DNA of 64,000 nt from Panopea generosa (Eukaryota > Mollusca > Bivalvia > Adapedonta > Hiatellidae): positions 22,403,347 through 22,467,346 of the forward strand of contig CM055909.1 in NCBI GenBank assembly GCA_029582155.1. Direction: 5' to 3'. Position numbers and translations under genes: made by a program. This document shows positions 45,560 to 56,300 of the stretch, piece by piece. The notes beneath the pieces were generated by a model that saw nothing but the letters and a program-made list of their open reading frames with translations, ran no database searches and was not told where the DNA came from. Each line of letters starts with the position of its first letter. Position 1 is the stretch's first letter.

Positions 45560-47986
45560 AAACAATGCAACACAGGAACGGATATGAAAACACAACACAT
45601 GAAAATATATAAAAACGCAACACAGGCAGAAATATGAAAACACAACATAGGAAGAGTATTAAAAATGCAACACAGGAAGAGATATGAAAACGTAACACAG
45701 GAAGAGTAATGAAAACGCAACACATAAAGAGATATGAAAACGCAACACAGGACGATATATAAAAACGCAACACAGGACGAGATATGAAAACACAACACAA
45801 GGCGAGATATGAAAACGCAATACAGAAAGGGATATGAAAACTCAACACAGGAAGAGTAACGAAAACACAACACAGGACAAAATATGAAAACACAGCACAG
45901 GAAGAGTAATGCAAACGCAACACTGGCAGATATATGAAAACGTAACACAGGCAGATATATGAAAACGCAACACAGGAAGAGATATGAAAACGCAACACAG
46001 GAAAATATATGAAAACACAACAGAGGACGAGATATGAAAACGCAACACAGGCATATATATGAAAACCCAACACAGGAAGGGATATGAAAAAACAACACAG
46101 GACGAGATATGAAAACGCAACACAGGACGAGATATGAAAATCCAACACAGGAAAAGTAATAAAAACGCAACACAGGACGAAATATGAAATCCAAAAACAG
46201 GAAGGGATATGAAAACAAAACACAGGACGAGATATGAAAACGCAACACAGGACGAGATATGAAAACGCAACACAGGACGAGATATGAAAACGCAACACAG
46301 AAAGATACATGAAAACACATTACAGGACGAGATATGGAAACGCAACACAGGACGAAATATGAAAAACCAACGCAGGAAGGGATATGAAAACAAAACACAG
46401 GATGAGGTCTGAAAACGCAACACAGGAAGTTAACATGAAAACGCAACACAGGACGAGATATGAAAACGCAACACAGGAAGATACATGAAAACACATTACA
46501 GGACGAGATATGGAAACGCAACACAGGCAGATATATGAAAACCCAACACAGGAAGGGGTATGAAAACACAACACTGGACAAGATATGAAAACGCAACACA
46601 GGAAGATATATGAAATCACAACACATGACGAGACATGAAAACACAACACAGGAAGATATACGAAAACGCAACACAGGCAGATATATGAAAACACAACACA
46701 AAACGAACTATGAAAACGCAACACAGGACGAGATATGAAAACTATCCACACAGGAAGATAGATGAAAACACAACACAGGACGAGATATGAAAGCACAACA
46801 CAGGACGAGCTATGAAAACGCAACACAGGCAGATATATGAAAACACAACACAGTTCGAGATATGAAAACGCAAAACAGGATGAAATGTGAAAACGTAACA
46901 CAGGAAGAGAGATATATAGGAAAACGCAACACAGGACGAGATATGAAAACACAACACAAGACGAGATATGAAAACGCAACACATGAAGATATATGAAAAC
47001 GTAAGACAGGAAGGGATATGAAAACTCAACACAGGAAAATACATGAAAACGCAACACAGGACGAGATATGAAAACATAACACAGGAAGATATATGAAAAC
47101 ACAACACAGGACGAGATATGAAAACGCAAGACAGGCATATATATGAAAACACAACACAGGAAGGGATATGAAAACACAACACAGGACGAGAGATTAAAAC
47201 GCAACACAGGAAGATATATGAAAACGCAACATAGGAAAGGGATATGAAAACACAACACAAGACGAGATATGAAAACACAACACAGGATGAGATACGAAAT
47301 CGCAACACAGAAAGAGATATGTAAACACAACACAGGAAGACAGAGATGTGAAAACGCAACACAGGAAGTGATATGAATACGCAACACAGGCAGAAATATG
47401 AAAATGCAACACAGGAAAGGATATGAAAACGCAACACAGGACGAGATATGAAAACCCAACGCAGGAAGAGTAATGAAAACACAACACAGGCATATGTATC
47501 AAAACCCAACACAGGAAGTAATATGAAAACACAACACAGGACGATGTGAAAATGCAACACAAGATGATAATATGAAATGCAACACATGAAGATAGATGAA
47601 AACACAACACAGGACGATTTATGAAAATGCAACAAAGGCAGATATATGAAAACCTAACACCGTAAAGGATATTAAAACACAACACAGGACGAGATATGAA
47701 AACGCAACACAGGAAGATATATGAAAACACAACTAAGGACGATATATGACAACGCAACACAGGACGAGATATGAAAACGCAACACAAAACAAAATATGAA
47801 AATGCAACACAGGAAGAGATATGAAAACGCAACACAGGACAAGCTATGAGAACACAACACAGGAAGAGATATGAAAACCCAACACAGGACGTTATATGAA
47901 AACGCAACACCGGACGAGATATGAAAACGCAACACAGGAAGAGATATGAAAACGCAACACAGGAAGAGATATGAAAACGCAACAAA
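45560..47986 (-). repeat. 25-bp satellite array, roughly 95 units
   Basis: Plus-strand unit ATGAAAACGCAACACAGGAC GAGAT; variant units (GAAGAGAT, GCAGATAT, GAAGATAT) are mixed. The minus strand has almost no stops in any frame because the unit is stop-free and 25 = 1 mod 3. This gives apparent frames of up to 387 codons with one 25-residue cycle containing CCVFISRPVLRFHISSCV. No start, splice or codon-bias evidence makes it a gene. Confidence 0.95.
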
Positions 47987-48128
47987 GAGTTTAGAGGGGA
48001 CTCACTTAAAGCTGCACAAGAATGACACTAATGCAGGATTAACCAATTTAGTCAGTAACATTTCAAGTGAACATCCAATAACATCAATAGACAATAACTA
48101 CTCTATAATATGGATATATACACTCGCC

Positions 48129-48414
48129 CGAAATATGTTGCGTTTACTTATCTCTTCCTGTGTTGCATTTTTATATCTCTCTCTCTCTCTTCCTGTTTTT
48201 GCGTTTTCATATATCTTCTTGTGTTGCGTTTTATTATATCTTCCTGTGTGGCGTTTTCATATCTCTTTCTGTGTTGCGTTTTCATGTTTCTTCTTGTGCT
48301 TCGTTTCCATGTCTCTCTGTGTCTGTTTTGCGTTTTTATATAATTTTCCTATTTTGCGTTTTCATATCTCGTCCTGTGTTGCGTTTTCATATCTCGTCCT
48401 GTGTTGCGTTTTCA

Positions 48415-48452
<38 letters not shown>

Positions 48453-48530
48453 GGGTTTTTATATTTCTTCCTGTGTTGCGTTTTCATATCTCGTCCTGTG
48501 TTGTGTTTTCATATCTCTCTCTTCCATTAT
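48129..48530 (+). repeat. Inverted array of the same 25-bp satellite
   Basis: The units read GCGTTTTCATATCTCGTCCT GTGTT, the reverse complement of the array to the left, with CT-rich interruptions (TCTCTCTC). A 142-bp unique spacer (47987-48128) separates the two, so the locus is a head-to-head palindrome of satellite DNA. Confidence 0.93.
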
Positions 48531-48534
48531 CATA

Positions 48535-48930
48535 TTGCTTGAGTGTATAAGCCCGTATCGCGTTTACCTCATTCACTCATTCCTTATTTACAATGGGTAT
48601 ACATTTTTTATTTTTCATCGTAACAACAATTTCTGTATTCCAGATCATAAATTCGCGTTGTTTTAAACACAAATCAACGCACACTTCTATTGCTTTCTCT
48701 CTCGAAATTAGCTTTTACCTAATTAAAAAAATCAGAACAAAATGAATTAATGCTTTATAAACGCGTACAGGTTATATATGACACAAACACAAATTTGTTG
48801 TGTAGAAAAGAAAGAAAAAAGAAAACACATAATACAGTTGTATGCAGAACTACAAAGTATCAGCAAATTCTATCCTATGCTTATTTTCTGCCTCTTTTGA
48901 CATGCTATTTACACCATTAACGTGTACAAA
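48535..48930. other. Intergenic, nothing recognised
   Basis: Unique-looking AT-rich sequence between two arrays. Confidence 0.4.
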
Positions 48931-48944
48931 CGGGAACTTCACAA

Positions 48945-49420
48945 TCTCCCGAATTAGTGCCTACATCTCCCGAATCAGGGCCTACTTCTCCCGAATCAAT
49001 ACCAACATATCCGTAATCAGGGCCTACATCTCCCGAATCAGGGCCTACTTCTCCCGAATCAGGGCCTACATTTCCCGAATCAGGGCCTTCATCATTCGAA
49101 GCAGAGCCTATACTAGTATCTCCCGGATCAGGGCCTATATCTCCCGAATCAGGGCCTTCTTCTCCCGAATCAGGGCGTACATGTCCCGAATCAGGGCCTA
49201 CTACTCCCAAAGCAGGGCCATCATCATCCGAAGCAGAGTATATACTAGTAACTCCCGAATTAGTGCCTTCATCTCGCGAATCGGGGCCTACTTCTCTCGA
49301 ATAAGGGCCTACATCTTCCGAAGCAGAGTAAATACTAGTAACTCCCGAATCAGTGCCTTCATCTCCCGAATCAATACCTACATATCCGTAATCAGGGCCT
49401 ACATATCCGTGATCAGTGCT
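48945..49420. repeat. 21-bp tandem repeat, about 22 units
   Basis: Unit CTACATCTCCCGAATCAGGGC; variants include a longer composite unit with GAAGCAGAGTATATACTAGT. The length is a multiple of 3, so one frame stays open on each strand: plus ISRIRAY heptads, minus GPDSGDV/GPDSGEV heptads. No gene is called. Confidence 0.92.
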
Positions 49421-49429
49421 GGCTGGCTG

Positions 49430-49940
49430 GCAATCGTATGATTGTCTTTTATCCGAAAATTTATTCGAATAATACGGTGTTGTGAAAACAGTTTGGAGGT
49501 CGATCCAAACACCAACTCATATCACTGTGGTATTACTGGATCGCTTTGTTTCAACATCAGCCACAACCGAACTAAAATTACACATATAATGAAATAGACG
49601 ATCCTTTTAAAACCCAGATTGCATTGACAATTATATAAACTGTCGCCAAAATAAATTTTGGTGTAAATATAATGTTTAAAATCACTCTTACTCAGATTAG
49701 TTTCAAATTTTATATAGTTATCGACCATATAATAAATTTATTACCCAAATACAAGAAATCTATTTTGGATTAAAATGCTTTTTCGAACAAATTTTCAAAT
49801 TCCTTTTTAGCAAAAATATTTGTAAAGAATTCTCTAAAGCCAAGTTTACTTATGTATAAAACATAGGGGTGGGGGAGGGGGGAGGGGGGACCTTTGTCAC
49901 AAACAAGGCTAAATACGGTGCCGGAACGTTGAGTCAAAAG
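49430..49940. other. Intergenic with G-rich run
   Basis: A purine run (GGGGTGGGGGAGGGGGGAGG) lies near 49866-49888; nothing else recognised. Confidence 0.45.
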
Positions 49941-49971
49941 TTTCAAAAGTTTGGTAAGTGATATTTCGTTT

Positions 49972-50243
49972 CGATTTTCGGTACATGTGCATATTTTATA
50001 GTTCCCACCGACCGTCTGGATACTTTACCGATATATAGATCAGTGCGATCTACACAATTCCAGATTACCTCAAAACAGGTGCGCTTCATTCGGGTCATAA
50101 AAGTTGCCGGACATGACGCTCACTGGTTTTGAGGTAATCTGGAAATTGGAATTTTTCGCACTAAATTGTTTATCAGTGAAAATGATTTCTCTAATACCCA
50201 GACAGTCGACGGGAACTATAAAATCTACAAATGTACCCAAAAT
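49972..50243. mobile_element. Large inverted repeat, ~110-120-bp arms
   Basis: Arms 49972-50080 and 50122-50243 mirror each other. A perfect 19-bp block (TTCCAGATTACCTCAAAAC at 50058-50076 against 50126-50144) and a perfect 14-bp block (ATTTTATAGTTCCC at 49993-50006 against 50211-50224) are kept, with diverged sequence between them. No frame. It may be a foldback element or an inverted duplication. Confidence 0.8.
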
Positions 50244-50324
50244 TGACACGAGACTTAAACTAGTTCCTGGTCATATGTAATTATCCTCTACTACATATTG
50301 TATGTTTATTTTTCTTATTACTCA

Positions 50325-50577
50325 AGGGTCCTCCGTGGATGAATGGTCTAAGGCGCCGCCTCAAGATCACTAACCTCTCACCGCTAAGGTCGTAGGTTCG
50401 AGTCACGCTCGCTCCAAAAAAAAAATGTGGGAAAGTTTCCAGTTACTTACGGAAGGACGGTGATTCTACTCAGTCTCAGTCTGACACAGTCTGAGTTCTT
50501 CCTCCACCAGTACAACTGGATATGCCATATATAACCTGAAACGAGTTGAAAATGGCGTTAAAACCCATTAAAAAAAG
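50325..50577 (+). mobile_element. tRNA-derived SINE, family 3, full length, with TSD
   Basis: The head GGTCTAAGGCGCCGCCTCAA has a long variable arm and the B box TAGGTTCGAGTCACG, as in Leu/Ser tRNAs. The body has ACTGGATATGCCATATATAA and the tail ends in A. The 10-bp repeat TTATTACTCA flanks it at 50315-50324 and 50578-50587. Confidence 0.9.
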
Positions 50578-50589
50578 TTATTACTCATA

Positions 50590-52730
50590 TTGCCATGACT
50601 ATTGTATACCATTAATTGAGTGAATAAATTACTGAATTGAAAATTGAATTGAGTGCTATTGATTTACCAACAGTAAATTATTGTTTTGCTGTTTATCCAC
50701 ACGGGAAGATAAAAGAAGATTATATCGATGGGACTATTGAAACATGTTATCACACTTCACACCAGGTTAGAGTTTTACACGAAGAGTTTATTGCGTTATC
50801 ATTCTTCAAATATTACATGTTGACTTCGTATGCATATATTAATCACAGGACTTCATTATGATACAAAGTATAAATGGGTGCAAGTTTCATAATCAATAGA
50901 CTTAAATACTTGTATTATCCAACCTCGTTGTATTGTTTACGGATACACGGATTCTACGAATACATGGAGGTATCATCTTTTACTTAAATATTGTCTTAAA
51001 TGATACATTTATTTTTTTATTATTCATGAATAGACAGTAAATGATTGAGATTTAATGAAAAATGAATTCTCCTTAACGATTGCAAAAACGAAAAAACGCA
51101 TATTTAGAAAAATTTAAAAACGGCTAAGTAACGTATTTAGAGCTATTTAAAAATAACGTTACATTATGTTTGCAAGTAATATAACGTACATTTTGTCAAT
51201 TCACAAAAAAAACTCAACACTTTTCTTACAAATTTGAATTTGGCCAATAAATTATGTCATTGAATCTCATATCACGCATTCTCTATGATTTAGTCGGACC
51301 TTAAGGCAAACAAAACGATATTTCCAAGTGAAATAAAGAGTTAATTATGCTAGTTTTAAACTTAATACTAGACATTCATAATATTGTTTATATATTGATT
51401 AGTTTGTGACGACTGGTTCCCTCCCTGTGTCCGTCGCTCATCCACCGTTGGCATGTTTTATGTTGTTTTTAATTTATCATCTTTCTCTTTAATGGATCTT
51501 ACCATATCTTACATGTTACCATACAATAATGAATAAGTTTATAACTGACTTCTTTGGCAAACGAATGGCTATTGAGAAATAAACAACAATACAATATTGG
51601 TATCCTAATACTGTCGTCAGTTTATATACGGTCTAAGTTATATGTTACGCCCGTTGCCATTTTCAATACAATTATACTTTTTTGTATTTATTGCGTTTTT
51701 GCTTTGTGGTCGAAGTGTTCGTTGATTGCGCATGTTTGATGTGCATTAAAATAATACAATGGGCCTTCCTCCAGAAGTATGGTATAATTACGATGTCTCT
51801 ATTAGAATGAGTACAATTATTATAAGAATTTGTCGTGTGCAATATTTTATTCGCAGTCCACATACTATTTTTCTACTTCAATATCATTGAACTGGTTTAG
51901 GATACCCTCTTATTTAAGCTCTTGAATAGTGAATAGTCGTCAAAACAGCACCTTTGCTTCAAATGATCTTTTTTCAAAATGTGGTACCATTATAACCGGA
52001 CCATTATTGGTCGATTTTTTTAATCCTTCAAAACAACAGTTTAGCTCCAAAATATAATGTGTACTATTCTTACCGTTTGGTACACAATAACATCCTAAAC
52101 TTCATTATTTTTATTTTTTGTAAACCACTTTTGATGATATAGGAAGTATTTTTGTCAAAAACATACTAATTATCATTAAAATTAAGTGAGACTTTTGACA
52201 CATAATTCTCCCTGTAGAAGAAAGCGACAACTCTACATCCCGTCGGAAGTATGGCCGTACTTTCACAAGTTTGTTTTAGATAAGACAGACATGTAATTCT
52301 TCCTTAAAATGTAATTAAGTGAAACAAATCATTCGAATTTTATAAAATAGGGAACATATTTACAATAGAGGGGTTTTCATTTCTTAGCTCGTCTCACCTA
52401 CGAACAGGTGTGGCTGTAACTATTACCTAGTTATTGGTGCAGACTTTCTAAGGTTGATGTTTTGCATGAGAACTAATTTCCAGTCAACGACGTGTTGCAC
52501 GTTTGCCAATGTAATTTATCGCGAATTGCTCACAATATATAAAGATATAACAAAGGTACCGTGTATGAGAGGCCAAACTTTGTAATGTTGTATAACACTT
52601 TTCAAACTTAACATTTGTGTTGTTAAATTATACATATATATGGTGTTAGATTACATATTTATGTTGTTCGTTTAACATTCTTATTGTTAAACTAAGAACA
52701 CAAATATAAAAAATACAACAATCATATATA
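50590..52730. other. Intergenic, nothing recognised
   Basis: No convincing gene; short frames lack known motifs. Confidence 0.45.
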
Positions 52731-52732
52731 AT

Positions 52733-52797
52733 TAACAAACTCACTACCCCTGGATTGATAGTCAGGCGCTACCGACTGAGCTAACCAGACCCAGATT
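52733..52797 (-). mobile_element. SINE family 1 tRNA-like head fragment
   Basis: The minus strand reads GGTCTGGTTAGCTCAGTCGG TAGCGCCTGACTATCAATCC AGGGG, close to the head of family 1, and then breaks off before the B box is complete. Too incomplete to be a working tRNA gene. Confidence 0.6.
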
Positions 52798-53310
52798 TCT
52801 TCATGCCGAGTAAATGCCTGCACTATCTTGATTTGCTGCTGCCAGTTGGAACGCGAAGTGCCACTTGAATACCTTTTACAGGCAACAGTTGTCACAATTT
52901 TAAGCGACTTTGTTTTTGACTTAACGGTGATAAGAAAGCATGCCATTCTAGATAAGGTATATTTGATTCAGGCTCAATAGAACGTACCTTTGACCTATTT
53001 ACGACTACATTTCTGTTGATAAAGGTTTTGGCTTCATTTACATTCCGTGCAAGCAAATGGTTCGTATTTTGTACAATTTATAATCTGTTAAAATGCATGT
53101 ATTATTTAATGGGCTTTGTTTGCGTAGTAAATTGTAGATGTTAAGTAATTGGTACATAATTATTTTTATTAACTTTTTACATCAGAAAATTAAAATTGCT
53201 CTATTTAAAAATAGTCTGAGTATCAATTAACTGCATTTAATCTTAAAATGTTTATCCACTTTTAGGATTTTGAAGACGAGTCGCATATCCACGTTGAATA
53301 AATTTCGGAC

Positions 53311-53323
53311 ATGGAGGAAAGTG
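53311..53323 (+). CDS. HSPA12: HSPA12 exon 1 (coding part)
   Basis: ATGGAGGAAAGTG gives MEES plus the first base of Gly before a GTAAGC donor. The phase fits exon 2. Such a short first coding exon rests only on phase and donor quality; the 5' UTR start is unknown. Confidence 0.65.
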
Positions 53324-56300
53324 GTAAGCTTCCAATTGGTTATGGGCGTACGTCGGCTACTTATTACTCTTAATTTTATTTTTAAGGGTTAATTTCCGTT
53401 TGGCTTAAAGCTACATTTCAATTTGATATTCGCTTGTCATTGTCGAATATTAACTGTTTTGCACTACATGTATTTTTGTTTTTCGTGTTTTAATATCAGT
53501 CAAGCGCGCTGTCCTTCCGACACTCCATTTTGTGATAGAAGTTAAAAATTTACTTAAGGAACTTCAATGCAATCCTCTCTTTGAGTGAGTAATTTGAAAA
53601 TTGAAGACACCCATAAATGCTGAAGATAATAAAACTTGTCATCAAACTGTACACTTATGCATAAATTTTATGTTATCAATTAACACATTTATTATATGAA
53701 AGTTTTTTTCCATAAACTTCAAAATGAAGTATACGACGCCTCAATTCTTCTCTTGTCTATCCAAGAACCTACGTGGTATCTCCCGGATCAGTATATTAAC
53801 CCCAATGAAAAAGCAGGAATTCTATACATGTCTAACAATTCAGAGTAATTAAACGCTTGCTAAACTGTGGCATATTTAAACTTTCAATTGAAGCAACTGA
53901 CCAATCAACGTGCTCAAATGTGGCTTTCCCAACATTGCTATTTAACGGACCCAATCGGAACTAATTCTTCTCAAATTGTCTATGGTCAAAAGTATGACGA
54001 AGTTTCTGAAAAAACATTTCTTTCAGCAACATCGTCTTTTTCAGTTGTATTATTAGTTATTGGGCTTTCTATATATTAGAGTAGGAATTTCAATATTACT
54101 GTGAATGTAGGATATAAGACAGAGTAAAACCAGTTCTTTTATCCATGCATTCTGTTTTATCTGTACCGGTATTGTATAATTTATTGTCCAACTTGATAAC
54201 ACTTTTATCAATGATTAAGAAACTTCCATATTGTCGTGTCGATAAAGCTAGTAGTTGTTGTAGGACGTTTCTATCTTACCATGAATGTAGACTCTTTATT
54301 TAAGAGATAGGAGCCGGGCCCGATTAGCTCAGTCTGTTTCGCGCCTGACAATCAATCCAGGGGGTCGTGAGTTCGAATTCCCGCCCGGCAAGTCTCCGTG
54401 ATGATTAATATACGTCATTGTGTCTCGTTATCATTTGTCTCTCACAGTGGGGAAGTTATCAGTTTCTTGCGGAGATGGGTAATGCTCGAGTACTGGTTAA
54501 CCTTTCAGGATATCAGGAAACAGGGGTTAGGTTTACTGATCGTCTGTTAGCCCTCGATGGCATATAAATGACGCTGAATATTCAATCAATCAATCACACA
54601 TCATAGAAGATGTCTATTGTTTTGCATTAGGTCGTCGGTCTATTCGTCCGTCTGATTGACAAGTAGTCATAAAACATGTCTTGTAAGAGGAAGAATTGGT
54701 TAGTCTCTCCTGTCATATATGACGACTTTTCAGCTTGTATTAGTGGTTGGAAGAGCCATGGTTCTCCGGAAATTGTACGAGGTACGAGAGGGCACCCGGA
54801 TGAAACATGGACATCTTGTAAACCTGCTTGGTAGCTTCTTGACAAAAAAAAGTGATCATTATTTGAGAGCTCGAGCCTTATAGACATTTAGTAGTGGTTT
54901 ATAAAGACATTATATGGCAATTTCTGACTTGAAGAAGAGGGTTAAAGTGACGTTTTGATGCACCCGTAACAAGGTTTCAAATCCCTTATTGCCGTTTGGT
55001 AAATGACCCCTCCGGCCAGCTTGTTTACTGTTTGTGGTGTCTTTATACTCTGGTATATATTGTTTGCTTTTGACGGACAAATATATATATATATATTTAT
55101 GGGCAGACTGGTATTTGGCGGGCGGACGAACGAACAGATAGATCGACGGACGGTTGGGAAAAACATATTATTTGATTAATGCGGTGTCATCTTAATCAAT
55201 ATGGCGGCGGACTGGCTTCGACAGGACATGCTGACGGACGGACTCTCAAATCAAAGTGTGATCACCTTTACTCAAGACTATGAGCATAAACGGAGAGTGA
55301 GTGAGTATCTCATGAGTTATACATACGAGTATTCTTCATAGAGTGTTACCACGCACGAGACAGGACATACAGATAGACAGACAGACGGACAAACAGACAT
55401 ATACTTCTTTTAACGATAGGTAAGTTTTTACCATACAGTTATAAAAGTAATTTGATTAATAATTAAATTTCAACATTTCCGTGTGTTTCTTACAGGTCCA
55501 TCGTCAATATCGACGTCATCTGATTTTGAAATCGATCCCTTCTCCGTTTTAGCAGCCATTAATTTTGGAACATCTTCTTCCGGATATGCACATGTTTTAA
55601 TGAATAATGGACGGATTTGCGAAGATATCCGTGTACAGAACTGGGAGGATTCTGAATTTAAAGGACGACCTAACTGTGAGTGGAAAGCACCGACTGCTAT
55701 CCTTTTTGAAGAAGAAAGCAATATCGATGGTCCAACAAAGTTTGGGCACGAGGCTGAAAAAAAGTATAACGAGCTATGCGACCAAAAGAAACAGAATGAC
55801 GTCTACTTTTTCAGAAAATTCAAAATGCAACTTTATGAAAAAATGGTATGGTTGGTATTTCCTTAATTTATTTTTATGCATATACTATTTATTATATAAA
55901 AGTATACAATCAATTACCTGGTTTCCGTCGTTACTATTAGTTTGAGAAGACTGAGAGTTACAGTAGAGACGGCAACCAGGTTACTTCACCTGTAACAGAC
56001 GTTTTAATTATGTCTGAGCTATGTTATCGTTTTCATGAAAGTCTTCATTATAATCCTGAGTTGTATACCAATTCTATATTAAATAAAACTACATAGGAGA
56101 AAAAACTGAATAAATCAAAATTTGCTGTTCAACTTATCTTATCTCAATCAAGCATTGCTTTATACTGTACAACAAATGTAGACATCATACATGCATTATA
56201 AAAAAAACTATTCCATAGCATACGTCAAGAGAAAAATGTTAAGATTTATTTTTAGATAAGCGGTATTTATTCGAGTGCGCCTTGTATGAAATTCGTCAAC

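Noticed and set aside
45538-48666. Very long open frames (up to 387 codons) as a Cys-rich membrane protein
   Set aside because: They coincide exactly with 25-bp satellite arrays; the unit has no stop on that strand, so open frames are automatic. No start context, signal or splice sites.
53260-53310. Heat-shock element in front of HSPA12 (TTGAATAAATTTCGGAC)
   Set aside because: Only one loose GAA/TTC pair with wrong spacing; HSPA12 genes are not reliably heat-inducible. Not called.
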